A program made the translations under genes and the position numbers. From Adineta vaga (lineage: Eukaryota; Rotifera), in the NCBI GenBank assembly GCA_021613535.1, contig CP075494.1, positions 6,262,001 through 6,326,000 of the forward strand: 64,000 nucleotides of DNA, written 5' to 3'. This document shows positions 25,971 through 36,989 of this stretch, in pieces. The first letter of the stretch is position 1. The number at the start of each line of letters is the position of its first letter. Under the pieces are notes generated by a model that ran no database searches, had not been told where the DNA came from, and worked only from the letters and a program-made list of their open reading frames with translations.

Positions 25971-26267
25971 TCACTTACCGATCGGTTTGAAACGTCTTCG
26001 CCAAGGAGCTGATGCGGGAGAAAATTGTGTTGATATTTGTTCTTCTGATGTACCTTTTTGATCGAGAATTTTACCTAAACGTTCATTTACAATGCCACGT
26101 CGGCGAATATCAGGTGCAGAACGTCGACGTTCTTGTAGATGTCGAAAATGTTGTTGTCGTTCCATTTCATTTTCGTCTATATCTTCTGTTGTATCAGTTT
26201 CGTCAACATCTTCTCTTCTATCATTTCTCAAAACAATCGATGACATACGCTGAAAAAATGATTCCAT
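25971..26267 (-). CDS. alternative distal first coding exon of the C2-domain gene
   Basis: The exon starts at an ATG directly preceded by a TTTCAG acceptor and ends, after CGTTTCAAACCGATCG, in a strong GTAAGT donor in phase 1 (near 25978). That is the same phase as the donor of the proximal first exon (24223), so it can join exon 23144-23233 in frame. It encodes about 97 aa that are Arg/Glu-rich (MESFFQRMSSIV..., ERRRSAPDIRRRG, SAPWRRRFKPIG). It has no recognisable domain. The conclusion that the C2 gene makes two N-terminal isoforms is inferred from phase and position. Confidence 0.6.
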   Translation of the reverse strand: MESFFQRMSSIVLRNDRREDVDETDTTEDIDENEMERQQHFRHLQERRRSAPDIRRRGIVNERLGKILDQKGTSEEQISTQFSPASAPWRRRFKPIGK

Positions 26268-29200
26268 CTGAAATGACTTTCGTTTAGAATTGATTTGTTT
26301 CCCCGATGATCGTGTAAAATCAGAAATTCAATAATAATATCGAAGAGAAAACGGAAGTCACTTCTTCCACAATAACCTTCTGACGATGTATCTATTTGCA
26401 CACGACTAACTTCATCGAATATCCGCTTCAATCGATCGTTAAAGAATAGATCTATATCTTTTCGACTAAACTTGTTTTTCTTGTCAATGTCAAGTAAAAA
26501 AAAAATGAGAACAGAGGAATCTCTTGTTATGATTAGACAGATAATCAAAAGCTTACTAGTGATACCAATTTTCTCTCTCTCTCTCGTTTTGACAACCAAT
26601 TCACTGGAGAGTTGTCTATTGCGCGCATCTACATTGATTTTTCTTGTAAGACGATCATGAAGAAGAAGAAGATACGAGTACATCTAGTCAATGTATAAAT
26701 AACATGCGAACGAATATTTTGAAGTTTTCTTTTCTCTACTAGAGAGAAAATCTGATTAAATGGACTAATCGAATCTTGAGAGTAGTACAAAATATTTTAT
26801 TGGATTCCAAACAATTGGTCTACGTGATATTTCTCTACGCGCATCCTCTAAAAACTGAAATCAAGATTTTCTCTTCATTAATAAATCTCAATGCTCTATT
26901 TAAATTGATAAATAAATAACTTACCATTGAAATATATCTTAATGCAAAAAGAAAAACTCAATAAGAAATAAGAAAATCTATATTTGTTGCTTTATACTGT
27001 TCTTTTTTTGTTGTTGTTGTTCTATGTATTTATTTACGAACAAATCTAAAATAAACATTGTTATTTAATGTTAAAGAATTAGTTCTTCGCATGGAAAGCA
27101 CTACTTGAATTTGATCGCTAGATGAGTGTCGTTTAACTAGTGAGAAGAGAACGAGAATGAATAGAGAAAACGCAAGTCAACTCCTATTGGATAAGTCTAT
27201 GCTCTCCTTAATAATGTTTGATCTATCAGTTGTGCACCTAGACTAACAAAACTTTTTTTTCCTAAGTAGCACATAACCAATTAAATCGCTGAACAAAAAA
27301 TGAGAAACTTATTTCAGTTATTCTGTTCATTGAATAGATTTAATCAAACTCTCTACTTTGAATATCACTTCGAGGTCGTGCTTGGTAATGAATTGAATAT
27401 ATTTCATAGAGCAGATATTATTCAGATTTACTTATATTAATAAAACTGGCATACATAAAACAACAAGATTGACATGGTTATTTATACATTGCACAAACTT
27501 TGTTCGCAATTTTTAATAAAGAGAAATCACTGTGCGAATAATTAGTTTATCTATAGAATAGTGTGATTTATTTCAATAGGAAAGAAAAACGATTGATTAA
27601 TTGTGTCTATGCGATATTCTCTCAAATAAACATTTAGATTACATACATCTGGAATCATTATGCTAGTTTGAGATTTGTCATCTAGACAAAAATTGTTGAA
27701 TTCATTAGTAACGAAAAGAAATCGTTCTATTTTTGTTAAAGTAGATAACTATACATTTCATAGTATTCATTGATTTGTGTGAGTAAAAATTTTCAATCAA
27801 AATGAGAATGATTGATTTTATTACTAGCAAAGATGAAATGATTATGATTCTCTAGATGATAATCGATCAATTTTTTGTGAAATATCATCTTTTAGTTCTT
27901 TCGAATGACATCATTTATTCTTATCATTAATGTTTCACGTGCTTATCCTTAAGAAAACATTTGACTCATGTGATGATTTTTCGACAACATTTCATTTTGT
28001 TTGTCAATCATTTGAAGATGACTGTCTTGTAGAAAAATCTTTTCTTATATTTATTCATTTGATTTTTGATTTGCTTTTCTCCATATATCGTAAGCATTTG
28101 ATTAAGTAAGTGAACGAGCGAGATTTGTTTGTTCAATTTTGTAATCTTGTTCGATGTCGTATCTTCCACAATATTATGAAATTGACATCTAAGATGAAAA
28201 ATCCGATCGTTGCACAGAAGAATTCTTCTTTTCTATCTTTAATGAACGAAAGAAAGAAAGAAAGAAGAGAAAAGATTTTTTTGCTAATGTGATTCCGACG
28301 ACCGACTGAATAAGATGATGATTTATTATAATCAGAGAAGAGCGAACGATCTATAATGTATAGAGAGACATATAATGGATCTGATGAAAGGCAGTTTTTC
28401 TTTTCTCTTTCTCTCTTTGTGATCAATATATAGTAAAGAAAAATTTATAGATTTCAATATCGTGAGAGATGTTCATTGTTTTCATTATCATCAGATGAGT
28501 ATAATTGAAAGAAATTGTTTTCTGTTTTTTATCCGTTCGACTCTTTCCATATAGATTGACAAATCTAACAATAGAAATTGAGAACAAATGTGAATCAATC
28601 GTTGACAAGTAGAAAGAATAGAAGAAAAAGATAGTAACGATTGTGCATAATTGTGAATATTTTCTTGCATTCTTATCGGCACAAATTTTCCTTTTTTTCG
28701 ATATGAAGAAGAGTCTTTTCTACTATTTCTTTTTTTCTTTCTTCTCAGATCGACTATTGTGCGTTTAGCATAAATTATCCAAAGCGACAGAAGCAGCGAA
28801 TTTTGTATTTGCATAAACAGTATCATCATCATTCTTGTTCTCTCTCTTTCTTTCCTTTTTTCGTACGCACTCATATTCTGTTGTCGAGATAACATTAATG
28901 AGCTTTTTATTCTTTTTCTTTTTTTCTTCTTTCTTTAGCTTTAGACCATTTTCTTATTTCTCTAATTTATGTGTTTCTTTCGAGATTTTTTTCTTCTGTA
29001 TCTCTCTCTCTCTCCCTCTCTTTATTATGGTTATATATCAGGGTTGGTGCGAATCTCACTTATGCGTGTAGAAATAGATATGCGTATACACATATATACA
29101 ATTAAACTTGCACCTGGTTCGAATTTGACTTTATTCTGTGTAGCAGTAACCAACGCAAGTCAATTTTTTATTTTGTCTCGTTCCACCGCTGCTGTTGCCT

Positions 29201-29527
29201 ATCTATCTTTTCGTTTTTGCGCATAAAATATAAAGCATAGCTTCTACCATTAAATAGTAAAGAACAAAAAAAAATTGTGGAATCAAATTACCAATGAGAC
29301 AACGAGAGGAGATGGTGCTTACTTACTTACTTACTTACTCGTTTATACTCTCAAATGATAGAGTATGTGTGGTGTGTTTCACATTCTCGAGCGCGTGTGA
29401 TAAGAATACATAAACAGTCTAAATTAAAGTCGAGCGCAAGACAAGCATAAACAGTCGATTTTTTTCAACAAGGAATCGATAAAAATCATTTGATTCCTTT
29501 CTAGAATAGAAATATCCATCTATTTAT
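26268..29527. other. 3.2 kb region upstream of the POU gene without a secure gene
   Basis: AT-rich sequence with poly-T/polypurine runs. Several 60-134 aa frames (for example 28491-28895 minus, 28835-29071 plus) are low-complexity Lys/Arg/Ser or Phe/Leu translations and are not supported. A splice-like, coding-like segment on the minus strand (26789-26847, with a donor at 26934) is listed separately. An ACTT tetranucleotide repeat occurs at 29319-29338. The space before a developmental regulator gene suggests cis-regulatory DNA; this is inference. Confidence 0.45.
26789..26847 (-). other. possible upstream coding exon (59 nt)
   Basis: Minus strand: an acceptor TTTTTAG at 26848 and a donor GTACTA at 26788 bound a segment whose one open frame reads GAG-DARREISRRPIVWNPIKYF. 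It ends in phase 0, which fits the phase-0 ATG exon at 26267. An upstream donor CAATG-GTAAGT at 26934 would supply the missing first base. It may be a coding or 5' UTR exon of the C2 gene. No start codon was found for it. Confidence 0.25.
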
Positions 29528-30955
29528 ATGACACTACCGAGCAATTCCGAAAAATCTCGGATATCAGAAGGTATTGTTTTTGAAATTTCATGTGTTCTTT
29601 TTTACAATTCTTTTTCTTCTTCTTCTTTTAGCTTCTTGTACATCACCCTCGAATGAATATGTCAATCCATTTTATTCCAACATTTTCTCTCATCTCACAT
29701 CTCAACAGCAACAACAACAATTACTTCTTACTCAACTTTTACTTTCCGGTAATTTATTATTTGTATCTTATCAAAATGTAATTTTAATGATTTATAGGAG
29801 TCACTTCTCCCCCATTAAATCCATTGGCAAATGCGTTACAATATCTTCTACATAATAGTGCACTTTATCTTCAACAGCAACAAAATTTTTGTAAATTTCT
29901 CGTCCGATAGAATAAGATTTCTATTTTTCTATCGTATAATTTTAGCGTCGTGTCCAATTCCACCATTGATTGATAGTCATAAACCAAAAGAATCATGTTT
30001 ACCTGTAAATTTGAAACATAAAAATACTTCGATTGATTGCAGGTTACTACGCATTACCTTTCGTTCGTTAATTTTTATGTCTTCGTTTTTGTAGTTTATC
30101 TGAAACAAATGGAAAATCAATACCAGATGATGATGATAATTCACCGACGATTGCTACAACACTCGCGACATTACCTTCAAATCCTAGTAATAATTATTTA
30201 ACCTACAAATTCATTCGTTGATCTAGAGTTCTTTTCCGTATAGATGAATCAACTACCATTGATGGTATTAATCTAGATGAAATCAAACAATTTGCTAAAG
30301 CATTCAAATTACGACGATTAGCATTGGGTTTGACTCAAACTCAAGTTGGTCAAGCTTTAAGTGTAACTCGTGGACCAGCTTATAGTCAATCCGCAATCTG
30401 TCGTTTTGAGAAACTTGACATAACACCAAAAAGTGCTTCCAAAATCAAACCAGTTCTGGAGAAATGGATGCGAGAAGCCGAATTAAAATATGCAGATAGG
30501 TACACACATCCATCGAACAACTATTTCATTCTCTCAAGTTTGTTTGTTTTTCTTTTTTATATAGATTAAAAAATGGACCAACAAATCTTCAAGATCTTGT
30601 TGCTGATCTCAATACGAAGAAACGTAAAAGACGAACATCATTTACACCTCAAGCATTGGAAAAATTAAATGATGCATTTGAATTAAATACACATCCATCA
30701 GGTATCGATATGTCATCACTTGCTCAAGAATTAAATTATGATCGAGAAGTAATACGTGTTTGGTAGGATTTTATCTTATTTTCTGAGAAAAATAATCAAT
30801 TCATTTTTATTTCATTCATTAGGTTTTGTAATAAACGGCAAGCATTGAAAAATTCCGTTAAAAAATTCAAATCAAATCAGATAAATGACGATAATGACTC
30901 GACATCTAGTTTCCTATTGGAGAATCGTTCAAATCCTGAACAAGATGAAATTTGA
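29528..30955 (+). CDS. POU6F: POU domain transcription factor, class 6
   Basis: Nine exons (29528-29570, 29632-29748, 29798-29890, 29946-30004, 30043-30062, 30095-30186, 30244-30499, 30565-30762, 30823-30955) give 336 aa, exactly in frame. The POU-specific domain has the class 6 sequence DGINLDEIKQFAKAFKLRRL, GLTQTQVGQAL, GPAYSQSAICRFEKLDIT and VLEKWMREAE. The homeodomain follows with KKRKRRTSFTPQALEKLN, ELNYDREVIRVWF and CNKRQALKN. The usual WFCNRRQ reads WFCNKRQ, a conservative change in the recognition helix. The N-terminal 100 residues are Gln/Leu/Ser-rich. Exon 5 is a 20-nt microexon and the following intron is only 32 nt. POU6 proteins bind octamer-like DNA and act in neurons of other animals. 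Confidence 0.93.
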
Positions 30956-31457
30956 TCTTGATATATATATATATATATATATATATCTTCCGAAACAGAG
31001 AATAAAAGCAATCAAATGAAACGTTCTTCCATATTTATCATTGACTTTACTGATAATAAAAAAAATCAACATGCGGTTTTTTCTTTTCTTCATTTTCTAA
31101 TAAAATGCACAAGATATCGAATAAGTGTCTTTCTTTATTGTACATAGTTTTCAACAAGAAATTCTATTTTGTATTCGAAGAATTATTAAACATTATGAAC
31201 TAAAAATAGATGAATATAGTTATAATCAAATGATGTTATCAGTTGCTTTTTTTGTTTGTTTGTTATCTGTGTGTTAGTTGTTGTCTTTGAATCATTAAAT
31301 GACAAAGCAACATTACTCAGATGAGTTGTGTGGTGAAATAGAAAAAATTTATGCTTGTGGTAACACGTCAGAAATGACACATTTTATCTTATGTTATGAA
31401 ATAAAAAGAAATTCATACGATGAGTTCATGAAAATTCGTTGATAAGAATCGTATTTT
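30956..31457. other. convergent intergenic region with AT microsatellite
   Basis: Five hundred bases between the POU6F stop and the stop of the minus-strand gene. It begins with a (TA)n tract of about 26 nt (30961-30986), followed by AATAAA (31000). Nothing else was recognised. Confidence 0.5.
30961..30986. repeat. (TA)n microsatellite
   Basis: A perfect TA dinucleotide tract directly 3' of the POU6F stop codon. Confidence 0.9.
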
Positions 31458-32996
31458 TCATAATCTTTCATTGTTTTTTGCATTTGAATGAATTAAATCG
31501 ACAGTTTTCATATATGACGATGTCAGATGACAGTATTCTGATGGGGCTGATGGAGTATTTCCAAAATCTGAACAGGAAGTTGATGATAATTCTAATGATT
31601 CTTGACTAAGTACAATGTATTGTTTCACTCCATGTCGAAATGAGCATTTGCCATGAATTGTAAAGGCAATCGATGGAAGATTTTCATTGATAATCTCAAA
31701 ATGATTTAATCGATGATGAGTTTTTCGCACTTTTGATATTATATCCACAATATCCCCGACGATAAATTTCAAACAAATATTTGGTGATTGATGTGTTGCA
31801 ATACTTGCAATGATTCGACCAGAAATTCGAATTGATGTAGAAAAACTACTCGAAAATTCTTCTTCATCAACATTTAAATTTGCTAGAAGACGAGTACGAG
31901 ACGGTACACGTAATTGACTATTGACATTCCAAGGTATATCATCTTCTTTTATCCTAAATCGTAAAATTTTACTTGTAGAAAATCGATGAATAGAAATTGA
32001 CACTTACATATCTTTTCCAAATGAGATCACTTGTTCACATTGTATACTATTTTGTAATGAAATCATTTGTTTTGGCAATTGAAGTGTAATAGTTGATTCT
32101 TGTGACATAGATAAACTTTGTGTAAAAAGAATTTTTAATGTTGAACATGTTGTTCGATTAGTAGTTAAATTATAAGATTGTTCAATGGATGTGTTATTAT
32201 CAAAATTGGTTTGGAATAATGTACGAGGAAAACATGAAGATGTGGAATTATAAAAATACACATCATTTTGAGTAAAAGATACGTTTTTCCAATTGACTTT
32301 GATGAGAAGATCTTCACGTCTAAATTAATGGAAGAACAAAGTTTGAATTATTAGATTGAGTAGATGTTGAATACTTATATCGAGATAATAATTTGGTTTT
32401 ACTATATGTTTGCCAAATCCATTGTTCAACAAGTTCATCTAGATCAATAATACCACACTGATCTTCTTCTTCGATGAATTCAGTATTCTGTTGAGTTTTA
32501 TTCTTAATTAGAGAAAAAGAATTGTATGAGAAATTTCATCAAAAAATAAAATCTTCGATTCTACTTGAGAATTGCCCATTGAAACTGTCGTTAACTGATA
32601 TATTAAAGAAGGAAATAAAAGATGCTCTCGATTATATATTACAAAAATTGAAAGGTTGATCCTTTCTTTTCCAAGGTCATTGTCGATATATAAACAAAAA
32701 TCGAATATCGATTTAGATTTTTTATCATTGGTAAATAGCATCATAGTTATAAATGTCAGATATAATTTTTCACCAAAAGAACAAGTATATGTAATCAATG
32801 AATGTATGAGATTAGTTCTTTGATTATGAAAATGAAAGATGAACTCACATTTTCTCATTTTACTATGATTGCAAGCATAAAAATATGTTATATTTCGTTC
32901 AATAGTCACAAAAAGAAGACAACAAATTACAAACAAAAGAAGATCAAAACATATAAGGCACATGATGTTGACTAGCGTAAGCATGCAGTAGAACAT
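31458..32996 (-). CDS. membrane-anchored or secreted protein with aerolysin/ETX-MTX2-like region
   Basis: Four exons (32565-32996, 32375-32502, 32008-32319, 31458-31953) give 455 aa in frame. Residues about 5-30 are a strong hydrophobic stretch (signal peptide or anchor). The C-terminal two thirds show the alternating Ser/Thr pattern of the aerolysin superfamily stem: FDNNTSIEQSYNL, then a Thr/Ser-rich strand, a gap with LPKQMIS, FGKDM, and a receding strand QLRVPSRTRLL followed by a final strand ending in ISGRI. In ETX/MTX2 proteins the comparable blocks are an NNTS-type start and a VPP-type turn after the stem. This assignment is by pattern only and tentative; animal aerolysin-like proteins (natterin type) are often defence or endocytic proteins rather than toxins. 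It follows the KCTD gene by 47 bp. Confidence 0.55.
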
Positions 32997-33043
32997 TAAT
33001 TAATTGAGAATGATACGAAAAATTGAGATGAATAAAAACGAGT

Positions 33044-34393
33044 TTATGACCAGATGAATTTAATGACATGAGCTACATTTTGACATTCTCGTGGTGCAAG
33101 AATACCACCGGCTGTATATAAACCACTAAGTGTACAACTTTGACAACGAACACTAAATCGACATGTAACACGTTCAACAGAAGCTTTAAAACCATCATGA
33201 ACTAATTCATCCACAACAAAACTAAATCAAATAATCATTATGATTTAGATACAGAGAAGAAATTCTTCTTACGCAACGAGCTTATCCATGTCAATATGTA
33301 TATCTGATTGTGTCGGTTTAAGTTGCTGTTGAATTTCTAAATCAGCTGTTATTCCATCAAAAGCACATGCTAAAAAAAGCAAATCAATATGTTATACAGA
33401 AGAATATTCTCTTGCGCATATGTACCGTGATTTACTGTGACGAATTCTCGACTACAATTGTAACAAGGTATTGTTCCTTTTAATTTGGAATGATCCAATT
33501 GAGTAATAACAACACGTGATTCATGGAATGAAGAACGTTTCTCAGCAGAACGATTGATAATATCTATTTTCATATGTTCATAATCAGGTATAAGATGACG
33601 AAAACATTCTCGACGACGTAATGAAATAACACGTGGACTTGAACTTTCTAATTTAGCAATCAATGGATTAATACAAAATAGTTCAGCTTCACGAAGAACA
33701 TCTAATGCTACAGATTCAGGAGGCATTTGATCACAACGAATAAAATTTAAAATATGTCTAAAAAAATGGAGAAAAGACTTTAGTGAATTCATTTTCCATA
33801 CTATCACAATGCGTTTCTAACACAATCGTGATATTAAACAGAACTATCGGTATTTTTCTCTCAAATCCAACAAATGATTATTTCTATGACGTATGCAATC
33901 AATCACTTGATTAAGTTCGTAAGAGAAAAGTTCTTACCCGAAATGTGTTCCATCTCGATCAATAAAAAAATGTCCATCTTTATCTTTGACAAGATCATAT
34001 CGTCCACTGAACATAACTGCTAGCATTGAATCTTCATATTTTCGTAATGTAGATAAACTTGTCGTATAGCGACAACCTCCGACATTGAGATCAATTACAT
34101 TTGAAAACTAAAAAGAAAACCCTCAATAGTTTCATTCTGTTTATTTCTTAAAGAGACAAGATCTAACTTACTACAATATTTTCTTGAGTTTTCGGTAAAC
34201 TAATAAGTTCTATTGGTGGTGTTTGATGACGCTGTGTTTGAAGATGTGAATTTGGTTCATCACTTAATGTTGTTTTTAACTGAACTTGAGTTAATTTTGT
34301 TTGAATTTTCTCTGTTGTTACTTCGTTTCCATCATTCACTCTTTCGGGTGTTGATGTTCGAATCATAAACGTTTCATTCAATTCATCAGTCAT
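33044..34393 (-). CDS. BTB/POZ (T1-type) protein, KCTD7/14-like
   Basis: Five exons (34172-34393, 33938-34107, 33426-33757, 33273-33369, 33044-33221) give 332 aa in frame. After a Thr/Gln-rich lead of about 74 residues, a KCTD-type BTB domain is clear: IDLNVGGCRYTTSLSTLRKYEDS, MLAVMFSGRYDL, FFIDRDGTHFGHILNFIRCDQMPP, and EAELFCINPLIAKLE. This is closest in pattern to KCTD7/KCTD14. These proteins usually act as cullin-3 adaptors or channel regulators. The C-terminal part has several cysteines (CRFSVRCQSCTL) and is not a known domain to me. An acceptor-like TTTTTTTTAG lies 7 nt before the ATG, suggesting trans-splicing or a 5' UTR intron. It is sandwiched between ATP synthase g and the aerolysin-like gene. 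Confidence 0.88.
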
Positions 34394-34548
34394 TGTACAT
34401 CTAAAAAAAATGCCTTACTTTTATGCAATTTATCGATCTAAGTTATTGTTGTTGCTGTTTTTATTTTCAATAGACATGAAAACGAACAGCGGATGAGAAA
34501 ATATCAGGGATGGATACTAAGTTAGAAAATAAGCTAAAAAAATCTCGA

Positions 34549-35016
34549 TCACATAAAATATTTGTAAGGAGCTGGGATGCCTTCACTACGACCTGGTCGA
34601 TAACCAATAATACTACCACGACCGATACATTCGCCGATATAAAACCAAAACATCACTTCAAGACCGACAAGTGTGTTCAATCCGAATTGCTATATGTAGG
34701 AGAAAGAAAAAAAACGGAAAATTTCCAATTTAAGAATCAGAATGTGTTTACTTTAACAGTTAAATTACGCCAACCACCGGTTGCAGCTGATTTGAGAATT
34801 TGTTGTACACCTTGTTGAACTTGACCAAATTCACTAGGCATTGGTGGTCGTAATTCGACTCGTGCAAAATACCAGAAACGAGACAATTTTGATTGACCAT
34901 ATCGTGCTACAGCTGTTAATTAATAACAATTATTTTCTTTAAAATATAAGGAAATCAAACTTACGTTGAGCAAGTTTAGGAACAAGAGCAGTGACTCGAT
35001 TAACAATGGCAGCCAT
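34549..35016 (-). CDS. ATP5MG: mitochondrial ATP synthase subunit g
   Basis: Three exons (34965-35016, 34752-34912, 34549-34689) give 117 aa in frame; none is long, so the gene is easy to miss. Hallmarks of subunit g are all present: LVPKLAQPVARYGQSKLSRFWYFARVELRPPMPSE in two exons, LKSAATGGWRNLTVK, and the single membrane helix LVGLEVMFWFYIGECIGR with the conserved GxxxG-type end followed by GSIIGY. Subunit g sits in the membrane Fo part of mitochondrial ATP synthase and helps dimers form. A tail of about 15 residues beyond IIGY (RPGRSEGIPAPYKYFM) is longer than in vertebrates. It starts divergently from the PhyH gene at 35511. Confidence 0.93.
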
Positions 35017-35510
35017 TTTCTAGTCAACCGGATGTTTTACGATTCAGCAAAAAAAAACAATAAATCGGAGAATATGTTAGTTGTTGCTTCTTCTTTTCTA
35101 TAGAGAAAAATCTAAGTTAATAGACTTTCCATTGGTTATGTGTATTTGCCTTTCTGTTACCAAGATTAAATTAGATGTCGCTAATCAATTAGGAAAGAAA
35201 AGTTACCAGATTTACATAGGATTTTGATTTTGATTTTGATTTTAACGTATGATACGAATTAATCGTTTAGTAACTGACAAAATAAAAGACATGTGTAAAA
35301 TCTGTTGATATTCCTTCATATGTTGTCATGTTGATATCTGGTGATTTTTATTCTTTCAACATTTTCTTATCTATGACGTATTGCGCAAGAATGCAATAAT
35401 TGCTAATAATGATCGGGTGAAAAAGAGATTTACGTGTATAGGTATATATATATATATAGATAGATAGATACACAGTACATTCTGTAACGTTGTCAATATC
35501 ATAGAAAGAA
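35017..35510. promoter_or_regulatory. bidirectional promoter region, ATP5MG / PhyH gene
   Basis: About 490 bp between divergent start codons. It contains a GATTTT repeat (35219-35243) and a TATA/GATA microsatellite (35443-35470) about 45 bases before the plus-strand start. No coding sequence was recognised. Confidence 0.5.
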
Positions 35511-36755
35511 ATGTACACTTCAACTGCAAAGAATACTTCACAGGTTGATGTGGATTATCAAGTGATCACTCCTCGATTTTCAGTTCAGAATATTGAAGAA
35601 CTACAGCAAGGTATCGAACATTTGAATGCACGTGGTTATGCCATCTTTAGTGATATTCTTACAACTGAAGAAATCAGCAATAGTGTAGATTTGTTATGGA
35701 AACATTTAGAAAATCTACCAAAACCATGTGATATTCGTCGAGCGAATCCCGAAACATGGGATAAAAATTGGTAAGTCATATTGAAAGAATAAAAATTATG
35801 ATTGAAAAGACAAAAATCCTAGGCCTGGAATAACGGATATTGGTCTGTTAAATGATTATGGTATTGGTCAATCAGAATTCATGTGGTATATACGTGCAAA
35901 TCCTAATGTGAAGAAAGTTTTTTCTCAAATTTGGAATTCAGATGAATTATTCGTATCCTTCGATGGTGTTGGATGTTATCGCAATTGGTTTTTGAATAAA
36001 AATTGGAAAACTAGAAATGGTTGGTATCACTGTGATCAAGTATGAATATTATTCAACATGTTTAGTGATTAATAAAAACGATCTTGTTTTTGTAGAATCC
36101 ATTTCGAAAACCTGAACGATGTTCCGTCCAAGGTTTTGTTGCTTTAACTGATAATGATGAATCAACTGGTGGCCTTGTTATTGTACCTGGTTCACATGAA
36201 CGTTTCGTTGATTTACAATTTCTTGTTGATGAAGAACGTTTATGGGGTGATTTCGTTCCTATTCCATCGGAATTAACCGAAACAATACATCCATGTTTAG
36301 TGAAATGTAAAGCAGGAGATTTAGTTGTTTGGGATTCACGATGTATTCATTGTAATACACCAAGTCTTATTGAACAACATGATGAAAACTTATGTTTAGA
36401 AACACAATTCTTACGTATTGTTGCTTATATATGTATGAGTCCATTGAAATTATTCGAACCTGATGGAGTTCGCTATGAAAGTTTAGAAGAATTTCGTGAA
36501 TCACGAGAAGATTTTGTTCGAGATAGAGTTACATGTACTCATTGGCCATTGGAATTAGTTACAGCAAGTACGTATTTACAAAGAATTATCATTATAAAGT
36601 TTAGACAAAGATAAAACGTTTTTCTTCTTCTTCTTCTAATAGATCGACCATCACATGTGAAAAAAACTCCATTGAAGCTCAATGTTTATCAACATTCACT
36701 TATTGTTGGCAGTCATACTAAACCTGAAGATGGAACTGCAGAAATCATTTATTAA
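35511..36755 (+). CDS. phytanoyl-CoA dioxygenase (PhyH) family protein
   Basis: Four exons (35511-35770, 35823-36039, 36096-36567, 36643-36755) give 353 aa in frame. It is a non-haem Fe(II)/2-oxoglutarate dioxygenase: the HxD iron ligands are in GWYHCDQN, the distal His lies in DLVVWDSRCIHCNT, and a 2-oxoglutarate-binding Arg follows in TQFLRIVAY. The N-terminal ARGYAIFSDILTTEEI is the usual PhyH entry helix. There is no signal peptide or obvious PTS1, so a cytosolic enzyme of unknown substrate is likely. The family is common in bacteria and fungi, and rotifers carry many such genes; ancestry by transfer is possible but introns show it is established in this genome. Confidence 0.88.
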
Positions 36756-36989
36756 TCTAAACTTTTGTTTTTATCATACAATGAAATTAAAGAATGATTT
36801 TATACGTGATAGAATTCACTACTTTTGAAGTAGAAAGTTTATTAGATTCATACTGTTTATATTCTGATTGAATTAGTATTGTTGTTTTGTACGAATATGG
36901 ATAAGATGCTATTTAATTTCGTTGAAGAAGCTATTAAGAATATATTTGAAACAAGAAGAAGTTCACCGGTCGTGTATTTACATAGATAA

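Noticed and set aside
26228-26683. 151-codon minus-strand ORF
   Set aside because: A segment (RKDIDLFFNDRLKRIFDEV) looks coding-like with an acceptor before it, but no donor joins the ATG exon at 26267 in frame.
28491-29226. Several ORFs of 78-134 codons on both strands
   Set aside because: Polypurine/polypyrimidine composition yields Lys/Arg/Ser or Phe/Ser runs; no splice pattern or domain.
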